From: an uncultured Pelagibacteraceae bacterium
Lineage (GTDB): Bacteria > Pseudomonadota > Alphaproteobacteria > Pelagibacterales > Pelagibacteraceae
Assembly: GCA_902579605.1 (NCBI GenBank)
Contig: CACHHD010000007.1
Coordinates: 1 to 38,011 of the forward strand
DNA length: 38,011 nucleotides
Direction of reading: 5' to 3'
Position 1 is the first letter of the stretch. Each line of letters opens with the position of its first letter. The notes beneath the pieces were generated by a model that saw only the letters and a program-made list of their open reading frames with translations, did no database searches and was not told the origin of the DNA. The translations under genes were made by a program, and so were the position numbers. Below are positions 8,392 to 17,074 of the stretch, one piece after another.

Positions 8392-9872
8392 TGAAAAAAT
8401 TTATTATTTCTATAGATGCTGGAACCACTTCAAATAGAGCAATACTATTTGATTTAAAAGGTAAACCAGTGTTTTTATCTCAAAAAGAATTTACGCAGTA
8501 TTTTCCGAAAAGTGGATGGGTAGAGCATAACCCAGAAGAAATTTGGAACACTACTAAAAAAGTTTTAAAAGATGTTATTTTAAAGGCTAAAAAATTACGT
8601 GGAAAAGTTTTAGCAATTGGAATTACTAACCAAAGAGAGACAACAGTTTTATGGGATAAAAAAACAGGTAAAACAGTTTATAAAGCTATAGTCTGGCAAG
8701 ATCGTAGGCAAGCAGAATATTGTAAAAAATTAAAAAAACAAAATAAAGAAACTCTTATTTTTAACAAAACAGGCCTACCAATTGACTCTTATTTTTCAGG
8801 TACAAAAATCAAATGGATTTTAGATAATATTTCACAAGCTAGAAAACTAATGAATAAGAAACAACTTCTTTTTGGCACTATTGATAGCTTTTTAATTTGG
8901 AGGCTCACAAAAGGACAAGTTCATGCAACTGATGCAACTAATGCAAGTAGAACTATGATTTTTAATATTTCTACAAACAAGTGGGACGATACTATCCTTA
9001 AAATTTTAAAAATAAAAAAACATATTCTTCCAGAGGTAAAAAATTGTGCTGATGATTACGGTTATACACATTCATCAATTACCGGTGTGTCTATTCCTAT
9101 AACTGGAGTTGTTGGTGATCAACAGTCTGCTTCAATAGGCCAATGTTGTTTTGAACCTGGTTCATTAAAAAGTACTTACGGGACAGGTGCTTTTGTATTG
9201 TTAAATACTGGTTATAAAAAGATTTATTCTAAAAATAGGTTACTCACTACTATTGGTTATAGACTTAACGGCAAGACCACTTATGCTATGGAAGGTTCTA
9301 TTTTTATTGCTGGAGCTGGTGTTCAGTGGTTAAGAGATAGAATGAAATTTTTTAAGAAAGCTTTTGAAACAGAAAAGATTTTAAAGTCTTTAAAAGATAA
9401 TAGAGATGTATATTTAGTTCCAGCATTCACTGGTATGGGCGCACCTTATTGGAATCAGCAATCAAGAGGTGTTTTAAGTGGTTTAACAAGAGATACAGGT
9501 CCCAAAGAAATCGTAAGAGCTACAATAGAGTCCGTTGCCTATCAAACTTATGATTTGTTTGAAGCAATGAAACATGATGGATTAAGGCCGAGAACGGTTA
9601 AAGTAGATGGGGGAATGGTTATGAATAATTGGTTTTCTCAATTTTTATCTGATGTAGTTAACGTAAAAGTTTACAGACCTAAGGTTCATGAGACTACAGC
9701 ATTAGGTGCGGCTTTCATGGCTGGATTAAAAATTGGAGCTTATAAATCTTTAAAAGATATATCTAAAAACTGGAGTCTAGAGAAAAAATTTACCCCTAAG
9801 ATGAAAAACAGCGACAGAAAATCACTTCTATTAGGTTGGTCAAAAGCTATTAAAAGAGCACTCATTAATTAA
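8391..9872 (+). CDS. glpK: Glycerol kinase
   Basis: Phosphorylates glycerol with ATP to sn-glycerol 3-phosphate, trapping imported glycerol. The protein has 493 residues, close to E. coli GlpK (about 500). FGGY-family blocks are present in order: 'IDAGTTSNRAILFD' (8-21), 'TNQRETTVLWDKKTG', 'VWQDRR', 'GVVGDQQSASIGQ', 'STYGTGAFVLLNTG', 'PAFTGMGAPYWNQQSRG' and the ATP-site stretch 'KVDGGMVMNNWFSQF'. The start overlaps the gpsA stop by one base, and a 97-base gap separates it from the binding-protein gene of the glycerol importer. The context (gpsA upstream, glpVSTPQU downstream) confirms the substrate. Confidence 0.96.
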   Translation: MKKFIISIDAGTTSNRAILFDLKGKPVFLSQKEFTQYFPKSGWVEHNPEEIWNTTKKVLKDVILKAKKLRGKVLAIGITNQRETTVLWDKKTGKTVYKAIVWQDRRQAEYCKKLKKQNKETLIFNKTGLPIDSYFSGTKIKWILDNISQARKLMNKKQLLFGTIDSFLIWRLTKGQVHATDATNASRTMIFNISTNKWDDTILKILKIKKHILPEVKNCADDYGYTHSSITGVSIPITGVVGDQQSASIGQCCFEPGSLKSTYGTGAFVLLNTGYKKIYSKNRLLTTIGYRLNGKTTYAMEGSIFIAGAGVQWLRDRMKFFKKAFETEKILKSLKDNRDVYLVPAFTGMGAPYWNQQSRGVLSGLTRDTGPKEIVRATIESVAYQTYDLFEAMKHDGLRPRTVKVDGGMVMNNWFSQFLSDVVNVKVYRPKVHETTALGAAFMAGLKIGAYKSLKDISKNWSLEKKFTPKMKNSDRKSLLLGWSKAIKRALIN

Positions 9873-9969
9873 ATCAATTTATAGTTGCATAAATTTTAAG
9901 AATTAAGTCTGTACAAATAAGTTCTATTTTGTTTCAATTAATAAATTAACAAACAACAGAGGGGAATTA

Positions 9970-11700
9970 ATGTTTAAAACATTGAAAACAATAATAGCTG
10001 TTGCTGTTTCATTTTCTATACTTACTATTTCGAATGCTATTGCAGACGGTCATATGGCTGCAATTAAGAAATGGTCTAATGGTGAGTTTAGTCTTTCAAC
10101 ACTTTCTTCAAAAGAAAGAGAGAAAGAACTACAATGGTTTCACGATGCTGCAAAGCCATTCAAAGGAATGTCTATAAAAGTATTATCAGAAACTATTCCT
10201 ACTCACGAGTATGAGTCAAAAGTTCTAACAAAAGCTTTTGAAGAAATAACTGGAATTAAAGTAAATCACCAGTTACTTGGAGAAGGTGACGTAGTAATGG
10301 CAGTACAAACACAGATGCAAACTAACGTAAGTATTTACGATGCATACATCAATGATTCAGATTTGATTGGTACTCACGCTAGAATGCAACAAGCTGTAAA
10401 CTTAACTAAATGGATGGCTGGAGAAGGTAAAGATGTTACTTTACCAACTTTAGACTTAGACGATTTCATTGGCAAACAGTTTACTACAGGTCCAGATGGC
10501 GACTTATACCAAATGCCAGACCAACAATTCGCTAACCTTTATTGGTTTAGAAAAGATTGGTTTGACAGACCTGAAATCAAAAAAGGTTTTAAAGCCAAAT
10601 ACGGATACGATTTAGGTGTACCTTTAAATTGGTCTGCTTATGAAGATATCGCTAAATATTTTTCTGAAGATGTGAAAAATATTGACGGTGTTAGAATTTA
10701 CGGTCACATGGACTACGGTAAAAGAGCTCCTGACTTAGGTTGGAGAATGACTGACGCGTGGTTATCAATGGCTGGAGCAGGTGATGTTGGAAAACCTAAT
10801 GGAATACCAGTGGACGAGTGGGGAATAAGAATGGAAAAAGGTTCTTGTAACCCTGTTGGAGCTTCAGTAACAAGAGGTGGAGCTGCTAATGGTCCTGCTG
10901 CTGTATACGCAATCAGAAAATGGGATGAGTGGTTAAGAAACTATGCTCCTCCAGGTGCTGCGGCTATGGACTTCTACCAGTCTTTACCGTCACTATCTTC
11001 TGGAAACGTTGCTCAGCAAATTTTCTGGTACACAGCGTTCACAGCTTCTTTAGTAGGAAAAAATCCTAACAATAAAGTTGTTGATGCTAAAGGTATGCCG
11101 TTATGGAGAATGGGTCCATCACCAAAAGGACCTTATTGGGAAGAAGGCATGAAGCTTGGATATCAAGATGCTGGATCATGGACTTTATTTAAGTCTACAC
11201 CAGTTAAAAATAGAAAAGCTGCATGGTTGTACGCTCAATTTGTTGTATCAAAAACAGTAGACCTTAAAAAAAGTCACGTAGGTTTAACTATCATTAGAGA
11301 TAGTTCAATAGACCATAAATCTTTCACAGAAAGAGCACCAGCACTTGGTGGACTTGTTGAGTTCTACAGATCAAACAACAGAAATATTTGGTCACCAACA
11401 GGTGTAAACGTTCCGGATTATCCGAAACTAGCACAAATCTGGTGGCAACAAATTGGAGATGTAAACTCAGGTGCGTTTACTCCACAACAAGCTATGGATC
11501 GTCTTGCAGAAGAGATGGACTTAGTAATGTCTCGTATGGAAGCTGCTGATAAAGGTAGCAATGCATACGGTGGATGTGGACCAAGACTTAACAAACCAAG
11601 AGAAGCTTCTTTTTGGTTAAATAAGAAAGGTTCACCAAAAGCTAAACGTGATGAGAAACCTCAAGGAAAAACTGTTCCGTACGCTAAGGCTTGGAAATAG
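9970..11700 (+). CDS. glpV: Glycerol ABC transporter periplasmic binding protein (GlpV-like)
   Basis: Captures glycerol in the periplasm for the Glp ABC importer. The protein has 576 residues, much longer than ordinary sugar-binding proteins, which is typical of this family. The signal peptide covers about residues 1-25 and ends at AIADG. A GAGGGG ribosome site lies at 9959-9964. The gene order V-S-T-P-Q-U matches the set described for the Rhizobium GlpSTPQUV glycerol importer apart from the position of V. Codon use is visibly less AT-extreme than in neighbours, which fits high expression. A strong hairpin follows the stop codon (11721-11750) and separates it from the ATPase genes. The 97 bases upstream probably hold its own promoter; I see no operator there. 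Confidence 0.93.
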   Translation: MFKTLKTIIAVAVSFSILTISNAIADGHMAAIKKWSNGEFSLSTLSSKEREKELQWFHDAAKPFKGMSIKVLSETIPTHEYESKVLTKAFEEITGIKVNHQLLGEGDVVMAVQTQMQTNVSIYDAYINDSDLIGTHARMQQAVNLTKWMAGEGKDVTLPTLDLDDFIGKQFTTGPDGDLYQMPDQQFANLYWFRKDWFDRPEIKKGFKAKYGYDLGVPLNWSAYEDIAKYFSEDVKNIDGVRIYGHMDYGKRAPDLGWRMTDAWLSMAGAGDVGKPNGIPVDEWGIRMEKGSCNPVGASVTRGGAANGPAAVYAIRKWDEWLRNYAPPGAAAMDFYQSLPSLSSGNVAQQIFWYTAFTASLVGKNPNNKVVDAKGMPLWRMGPSPKGPYWEEGMKLGYQDAGSWTLFKSTPVKNRKAAWLYAQFVVSKTVDLKKSHVGLTIIRDSSIDHKSFTERAPALGGLVEFYRSNNRNIWSPTGVNVPDYPKLAQIWWQQIGDVNSGAFTPQQAMDRLAEEMDLVMSRMEAADKGSNAYGGCGPRLNKPREASFWLNKKGSPKAKRDEKPQGKTVPYAKAWK

Positions 11701-11720
11701 TAAGAGGTTAATCTAAATTG

Positions 11721-11750
11721 AAAAGGGGGCACTTGCTGCCCCCTTTTTTT
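11721..11750 (+). terminator. Strong stem-loop with T-run after glpV
   Basis: A perfect 11-bp stem (11721-11731 with 11737-11747, core AAAAGGGGGCA) and a five-base loop are followed by a T-run reaching 11750. This is a textbook rho-independent terminator. The rest of the transporter starts at 11769 with no room for a separate regulated region, so it most likely acts as a leaky attenuator giving more binding protein than membrane complex. Confidence 0.88.
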
Positions 11751-11768
11751 AAAACTAAATTTTAAATT

Positions 11769-12833
11769 ATGAGTCTAGAATTAAAAAATGTAGAAAAAAA
11801 AGTTGGAATAGATACTCATATTCACCCTACAAGTCTAAAATTAGAAAAAAATACAATAAATGTATTACTCGGTTCTACACTAGCTGGGAAGACAACTTTA
11901 ATGCAAATAATGGCAGGCTTAGATAAACCAACCTCAGGTGAGATATGGTTTGATGGAAAAAATGTTACAGATATGAAAGTACAAAAAAGAAATTGTTCTA
12001 TGGTTTATCAGCAATTTATTAATTATCCAAATTATACGGTTTATGAAAATATTGCTTCTCCGTTAGCAATAACGGGAGTTAAAGATGATGAAATTAAACA
12101 AAGAGTAGGAAAGGTGGCTGAACTTTTAAAATTATCAGCAATGTTAAATAAAAAACCTGATGAATTATCAGGCGGACAACAACAAAGAACTGCTCTTGCT
12201 AGAGCTTTAGTTAAGGACTCAGACCTAATTTTATTAGACGAACCTCTTGCAAATTTAGACTTTAAGCTTAGAGAGGAATTAAGAGAAGAATTACCAAAAT
12301 TATTTGAAGATAGAGATTGTATTGTTGTTTATGCAACAACAGAGCCATCAGATGCATTAATGATAGGTGGAAATACAGCAACATTATTAGAAGGCAAAGT
12401 TATTCAGTATGGTAAAACTCTAGAGGTTTATAATAAGCCTGAAAATTTAATTTCAGCTAAAGTTTTTAGTGATCCTCCAATGAATATAGCTGAAATCACA
12501 AAAAGAGGAGATAATTATAAATTTACAGATAATAATGTTCAATGGAAATCATCAGCAAAAATTAAAGACGGCACTTATAAAATAGGTATAAGACCCCATA
12601 ATATTACTACTTATAAAGAAGGAAATAATTCAGTTGAAATTAACGGTAAAGTTCAAATTTCTGAACTTAGTGGATCAGAAAGCTTAATACACTTTACCAA
12701 CGGAAATTTAAACTGGGTTTCATTGTCTAATGGTACACAACAAAAAAATGTTGGAGAAGATACTAAACTATACATGAACACGGATGAGTTTTTATATTTT
12801 GATCAAAATAACAGATTGGTAAACAATGGCTAA
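11769..12833 (+). CDS. glpS: Glycerol ABC importer ATPase GlpS
   Basis: One of two non-identical ATPase subunits of the glycerol importer, 354 residues. The Walker A region 'GSTLAGKT' (35-42) keeps the GxxxxGKT pattern but with unusual inner residues. The signature LSGGQQQR (133-140) and Walker B 'LILLDEP' with E158 are intact. The switch-histidine position is not His: the loop reads 'VVYATTEPSDAL', with T191 where the family has H. A C-terminal regulatory region of MalK type (about 235-354) follows. Its stop overlaps glpT by eight bases. Taken with the reverse pattern in GlpT, the pair should form one good and one degenerate ATP site. ATP binding is likely, but its own nucleotide pocket may hydrolyse poorly. 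Confidence 0.92.
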   Translation: MSLELKNVEKKVGIDTHIHPTSLKLEKNTINVLLGSTLAGKTTLMQIMAGLDKPTSGEIWFDGKNVTDMKVQKRNCSMVYQQFINYPNYTVYENIASPLAITGVKDDEIKQRVGKVAELLKLSAMLNKKPDELSGGQQQRTALARALVKDSDLILLDEPLANLDFKLREELREELPKLFEDRDCIVVYATTEPSDALMIGGNTATLLEGKVIQYGKTLEVYNKPENLISAKVFSDPPMNIAEITKRGDNYKFTDNNVQWKSSAKIKDGTYKIGIRPHNITTYKEGNNSVEINGKVQISELSGSESLIHFTNGNLNWVSLSNGTQQKNVGEDTKLYMNTDEFLYFDQNNRLVNNG

Positions 12834-13890
12834 AATTACATTAAAAGATTTAAGTCATAGTTATTTAGAAAAACAAAATAACGATTCTGATTGGGCTTTA
12901 AGAGATGTTAATATTGATTGGAAAGACGGAGGTGCTTACGCATTATTGGGTCCATCTGGTTGTGGAAAGACAACTTTATTAAATATTGTTTCAGGCTTAT
13001 TAAAACCAACAAAGGGCAGTGTTTTATTTAATGATAAAGATATGACATTACTTAACCCCGTTGAACGAGATATTGCTCAAATATTTCAGTTCCCAGTTAT
13101 TTATGACACCATGTCAGTTTACGATAATTTAGCTTTTCCATTAAAAAATAGAGGTCTTTCAGACTCAGAAGTCGCATTAAAAGTTAAAGAAATTGCTCAG
13201 ATGCTTGAATTGACGTCTACATTAAATAACAGAGCATCAGGTTTAACAGCTGATGGAAAGCAAAAAATTTCATTAGGTAGAGGACTTGTTAGATCAGACG
13301 TAAACGTAATTATGTTTGATGAACCATTAACTGTTATAGACCCACATTTAAAGTGGGTTTTAAGATCTAAATTAAAAGAATTACATCAAAAAATTAATCG
13401 AACTATGATTTATGTGACACATGATCAAACGGAAGCCTTAACATTTGCAGATCAGGTTGTAGTCATGCATGAAGGTCAAATCGTTCAAACTGGAACTCCT
13501 GTTGAATTATTTGAGAAACCCAAACATACTTTTGTTGGACATTTTATTGGATCACCTGGAATGAATATACTTCCTTGTGAAATTAAAAATGGTGAAATAA
13601 ATTTCAGTGGTCAAAAAATACAAAGTCACAAAGCTATAAAAAAATCAAATTTTAGTAAAACTCAGATAGGTATAAGACCTGAATTTATAAATTTTTCAAA
13701 AGATGGGATTCCTGTTAAAATTAAAAGAGTAAGTAATACTGGAAGACATAAAATTGTTGATACAGAATGTAATGGGGGTAATATTAAAATATTATCCAAC
13801 GCCTCTACTGAAATTCCAATTGGAAGCGCTCATATAACTTTCAACCAAAAATATACTTATGTTTATGGAGATAACTGGATTATAGAATAA
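12826..13890 (+). CDS. glpT: Glycerol ABC importer ATPase GlpT
   Basis: The second ATPase subunit of the glycerol importer, 354 residues (not the unrelated E. coli GlpT antiporter). Walker A 'GPSGCGKT' (42-49), Walker B 'VIMFDEP' with E166, and switch histidine H199 ('YVTHDQ') are all normal. The ABC signature is degenerate: residues 140-147 read LTADGKQK instead of LSGGQ-type. It starts inside the end of glpS and its stop overlaps the glpP start (TAATG, 13888-13892), so the genes are translationally coupled. A MalK-like C-terminal region is present. In the heterodimer its nucleotide pocket would be completed by the intact signature of GlpS. Confidence 0.92.
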   Translation: MAKITLKDLSHSYLEKQNNDSDWALRDVNIDWKDGGAYALLGPSGCGKTTLLNIVSGLLKPTKGSVLFNDKDMTLLNPVERDIAQIFQFPVIYDTMSVYDNLAFPLKNRGLSDSEVALKVKEIAQMLELTSTLNNRASGLTADGKQKISLGRGLVRSDVNVIMFDEPLTVIDPHLKWVLRSKLKELHQKINRTMIYVTHDQTEALTFADQVVVMHEGQIVQTGTPVELFEKPKHTFVGHFIGSPGMNILPCEIKNGEINFSGQKIQSHKAIKKSNFSKTQIGIRPEFINFSKDGIPVKIKRVSNTGRHKIVDTECNGGNIKILSNASTEIPIGSAHITFNQKYTYVYGDNWIIE

Positions 13891-14756
13891 TGAATAAAAC
13901 TATTAATCAAAAAGCTTGGTATTTTGTAATTCCCGTATTCGTTCTTGTTGCATTTAATGCAGCTATTCCCTTGATGACAGTTGTAAATTATTCATTTCAA
14001 GAAACTTTTGGTAACAATGTATTTGCTTGGGAAGGTACAAGGTGGTTTAAACAAATCTTGTTATCCGAAAGATTTCATGCTTCATTAGGAAGGCAATTTG
14101 CTTTTACTTTTATAATACTTTTAATCCAAATACCTTTAGGAATTGCTATTGCACTTACAATGCCAAAAAAAGGATGGGGTGTACCAGTTTGTTTGATTTT
14201 AATGTCTATGCCGCTTCTAATTCCTTGGAATGTTGTTGGAGCAATGTGGAATATCTTTGCACTCCCAGATATTGGTTTTCTTGGTCACTCATTAAATGCA
14301 ATGGGTTTTGATTATAACTTTACCCAACAACCTGGTGATGCATGGTTCACAACAATTTTAATGGATGTTTGGCATTGGACATCTTTAGTTGTTCTTTTGT
14401 CTTATGCAGGTCTTAATTCAATTCAGCCTGCGTACTATCAAGCTGCAGAAATTGATGGTGCTAGTAGATGGGCAACTTTTAGATATATTGAATTACCAAA
14501 AATGAAAAAGGTTTTAACTTTAGCAATTTTATTAAGATTTATGGATAGTTTTATGATTTACACTGAGCCGTTTGTACTAACAGGAGGTGGGCCAGGAAAT
14601 ACTACAGCATTTTTATCTATTGACTTAGTTAAAATGGCTTTGGGTCAATTTGATTTAGGACCAGCAGCTGCAATGTCGTTAATATATTTCTTTATAGTAC
14701 TTTTAGTTTGTTGGGTATTTTATAATTTAATGATGAAAAATGAGGCACAGTCATGA
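13890..14756 (+). CDS. glpP: Glycerol ABC importer permease GlpP
   Basis: A membrane permease of the MalF type, 288 residues, about six hydrophobic helices. The first is near residues 9-33. The ATPase-docking EAA loop is 'YQAAEIDGASRWATFRYIELP'-like (key residues EIDGAS). It starts on the last base of glpT and overlaps glpQ by four bases (ATGA, 14753-14756). It forms the translocation pore for glycerol with GlpQ. Confidence 0.93.
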   Translation: MNKTINQKAWYFVIPVFVLVAFNAAIPLMTVVNYSFQETFGNNVFAWEGTRWFKQILLSERFHASLGRQFAFTFIILLIQIPLGIAIALTMPKKGWGVPVCLILMSMPLLIPWNVVGAMWNIFALPDIGFLGHSLNAMGFDYNFTQQPGDAWFTTILMDVWHWTSLVVLLSYAGLNSIQPAYYQAAEIDGASRWATFRYIELPKMKKVLTLAILLRFMDSFMIYTEPFVLTGGGPGNTTAFLSIDLVKMALGQFDLGPAAAMSLIYFFIVLLVCWVFYNLMMKNEAQS

Positions 14757-15553
14757 AAAAATATAAATGGTTAGTACCCACACTATATATAATTTTTTTA
14801 ATGCTACCGATTTATTGGTTGATTAATATGTCATTTAAAACAACAACAGAAATAATAAATACTTATTCGTTATGGCCACAAAAATTTACTACAGAAAATT
14901 ATGTTAAAATATTTACAGACAGCACTTGGTACATGGGTTATATAAATTCTATTACATATACAGTATTTAATACTGTTATTTCAGTAGCAGCAGCTTTACC
15001 AGCCGCTTATGCATTTTCTAGATATAAGTTTTTAGGCGATAAGCATTTGTTCTTCTGGTTATTGACTAACAGAATGGCACCCCCTGCAGTTTTTGCTTTG
15101 CCGTTTTTTCAATTTTATTCTTCAGTAAATTTGTTTGATACCCATATAGCAGTTGCTCTATCACATTGTTTATTTAATATACCTTTAGCAGTTTGGATAT
15201 TAGAAGGATTTATGTCTGCAGTACCTAAAGAGCTAGACGAAACAGCCTATGTAGATGGGTATTCTTTTGGTAGGTTTTTCTTTAAAATTTTTGTTCCAAC
15301 AATCGCTGCAGGAATAGGAATAACTATGTTTTTCTGTTTTATGTTTTCATGGGTTGAACTTTTATTAGCTAAAACGCTAACGGCTACAGCCGCAAAACCG
15401 ATTGCGGCTACTATGACAAGAACTGCAAGTACCTCAGGCTACGAGCTTGGTTTATTAGCTGCAGCAGGAACTTTAACAATTATTCCTGGAGCTATTGTAA
15501 TTTACTTCGTTAAAAATTATATTGCCAAAGGATTTGCGATGGGAAGAGTTTAA
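14753..15553 (+). CDS. glpQ: Glycerol ABC importer permease GlpQ
   Basis: The second pore subunit, of MalG type, 266 residues. TM1 is near residues 5-26, followed by 'NMSFKTTTEI', typical of the start of MalG-type permeases. The EAA loop is 'DETAYVDGYSFGRFFFKIF'. The C-terminus is close to the family's usual 'GFAMGRV' ending. Overlaps with glpP (four bases) and glpU (one base, TAATG) indicate a single translational unit. It should not be confused with the glycerophosphodiester phosphodiesterase also called GlpQ. Confidence 0.93.
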   Translation: MKKYKWLVPTLYIIFLMLPIYWLINMSFKTTTEIINTYSLWPQKFTTENYVKIFTDSTWYMGYINSITYTVFNTVISVAAALPAAYAFSRYKFLGDKHLFFWLLTNRMAPPAVFALPFFQFYSSVNLFDTHIAVALSHCLFNIPLAVWILEGFMSAVPKELDETAYVDGYSFGRFFFKIFVPTIAAGIGITMFFCFMFSWVELLLAKTLTATAAKPIAATMTRTASTSGYELGLLAAAGTLTIIPGAIVIYFVKNYIAKGFAMGRV

Positions 15554-15906
15554 TGTTTACAAAATTATACGCTGCTACATGGGGTGAAGTTGGTAAAGCA
15601 AAAGAAAAAGGTTTTTTTGATTTTGATTTATTTTCATGGATGGCTTGGACATGGCAAACAGCCGCTTTTTTCATTTTTATAGCATTATGTATAATAGTAA
15701 TGCTTATTTGGGAAAAAAAAGTGCCAGGTGGCTCCCCTCGAAAAGGTATTTTAGGTTTAGACACAACTAGAGGTGACAGATTATTTGTTTCTTTGCTAGG
15801 GAGTGCGTTTATTCATTTAGCTTGGCTCGGATTAGTCGGCAGTTTACTGTGGATAGCGTCTATAATTTGCGTTGGTTATTTTATTGTTGTATTTAGGTAC
15901 GTATAA
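15553..15906 (+). CDS. glpU: Small membrane protein of the glycerol importer (GlpU, DUF2160)
   Basis: A 117-residue membrane protein that accompanies GlpSTPQV importers; its exact role is not established. It has a hydrophobic helix in 'WMAWTWQTAAFFIFIAL' (about 29-45 and beyond), a short loop containing 'PGGSPRKGILGLDTTRGDR', then two further helices ending in 'VVFRYV'. This layout matches the DUF2160 family closely. The start lies on the last base of glpQ. GAPDH begins five bases after its stop, so the two are probably on one mRNA. An accessory or assembly role in the importer is the usual inference. Confidence 0.88.
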   Translation: MFTKLYAATWGEVGKAKEKGFFDFDLFSWMAWTWQTAAFFIFIALCIIVMLIWEKKVPGGSPRKGILGLDTTRGDRLFVSLLGSAFIHLAWLGLVGSLLWIASIICVGYFIVVFRYV

Positions 15907-15911
15907 ATTTT

Positions 15912-16916
15912 ATGATTAAAGTAGGAATAAATGGCTTCGGAAGAATTGGTAGACTTATATTAAGGGCTATTCTTGAAAATTATAAAGATAAGATTCAAGT
16001 AGTTGCAATTAATGATCTAGGCTCTATTGAAACGAATGCTCACTTAATTAAATATGATAGTACCCATGGTATTATCAATGATGAAGTTACTACATCAAAA
16101 GATGGATTTAAAATTTCTAATCAAAATATTAAAGTTTTTTCAGAGAGAGACCCGGAAAATATTCCGTGGGGAAAAGCTGGAGCAGATATAATTTTAGAGT
16201 GTACCGGAATCTTTCTTGATAAAAAAACTTCTGAAAAACATCTAAAAGGTGGAGCAAAAAAAGTTATTATATCAGCGCCTGGAAAAGAGGTTGATTTTAC
16301 TGTCGTTCAAGGCGTGAATAGCAAAGAATTAAAAAAAGACCACAATATAATTTCAAATGGTTCTTGCACTACAAATTGTTTAGCCCCAGTCGCAATGGTT
16401 CTGGAAAAAAATTTTGGAATAAATTATGGCTATATGACAACAATACACAGTTATACAGGAGATCAGAAACTTTTAGATACACTACATAAAGATTTGAGAA
16501 GAGCTAGGTCTACAGAGGGAGCTATGATTCCAACCTCAACTGGTGCAGCAAAAGCTATGAGTTTAGTTTTACCAAGTTTAAAAGGAAAATTAGATGGAAC
16601 TGCAATTAGAGTTCCTACACCTAACGTTTCACTAATAGACTTGACTTTGGTCACAGAAAAAGATGTAACACCTGAGATAATCAATGATGCAATGATTAAA
16701 GCGGCTAAAGGTGAGCTTAAAGGAATTCTAGATGTTAATCAGAAACCTTTAGTTTCAAAAGATTTTAACCATAATCCACATAGCTCAATTTTTGATGTAA
16801 CCCAAACACAAGTAGTTAAAGGAAAATTTAGTAGAGTCCTTTCTTGGTATGATAACGAATGGGGATTTTCTAATAGAATGTGCGATACTTCTATTCAAAT
16901 TGCGGGACTAATTTAG
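15912..16916 (+). CDS. gap: Glyceraldehyde-3-phosphate dehydrogenase
   Basis: Converts glyceraldehyde 3-phosphate, phosphate and NAD(P)+ to 1,3-bisphosphoglycerate in the cytoplasm. The protein has 334 residues, the usual length. The N-terminal 'INGFGRIGRLILRA' is the Rossmann motif. The catalytic cysteine lies in 'SNGSCTTNCLAPV', and 'SWYDNEWGFSNRM' near the C-terminus is the conserved substrate/cofactor block. 'NDLG' after the second beta strand fits an NAD-using type. It follows glpU by five bases, which ties glycerol uptake to lower glycolysis. Triose phosphate isomerase and phosphoglycerate kinase are not in the window. The gene ends convergently against a small minus-strand gene, with a four-base overlap. 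Confidence 0.96.
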   Translation: MIKVGINGFGRIGRLILRAILENYKDKIQVVAINDLGSIETNAHLIKYDSTHGIINDEVTTSKDGFKISNQNIKVFSERDPENIPWGKAGADIILECTGIFLDKKTSEKHLKGGAKKVIISAPGKEVDFTVVQGVNSKELKKDHNIISNGSCTTNCLAPVAMVLEKNFGINYGYMTTIHSYTGDQKLLDTLHKDLRRARSTEGAMIPTSTGAAKAMSLVLPSLKGKLDGTAIRVPTPNVSLIDLTLVTEKDVTPEIINDAMIKAAKGELKGILDVNQKPLVSKDFNHNPHSSIFDVTQTQVVKGKFSRVLSWYDNEWGFSNRMCDTSIQIAGLI

Positions 16917-17074
16917 TCTTTTGATTTTTCTGCTTGTTCAATTAACCTAAGTGTATTTGCAGGGATATCGCTATTATCGATTCTATTGTTCGGTTTTATT
17001 TGGGTATTGACCTTAACTTCATTTATTTCATTTACCGCATTTAAAATTTCATTAATAGAATATTTTTCTTCCAT
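16913..17074 (-). CDS. 53-residue hypothetical protein coupled to pyruvate kinase
   Basis: A short frame from ATG (17074-17072) to TAA (16915-16913). Its start overlaps the pyruvate kinase stop as TAATG, the standard coupled arrangement in this genome. The protein is acidic at both ends and hydrophilic, beginning MEEKYSINEI and ending with 'IPANTLRLIEQAEKSKD'. No membrane segment or known motif is visible. Its end overlaps the convergent gap stop by four bases. I do not recognise the family. Perfect coupling and filling of the whole gap argue that it is real. Cotranscription with pyk is expected; a function in glycolysis would be guesswork. Confidence 0.68.
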   Translation of the reverse strand: MEEKYSINEILNAVNEINEVKVNTQIKPNNRIDNSDIPANTLRLIEQAEKSKD

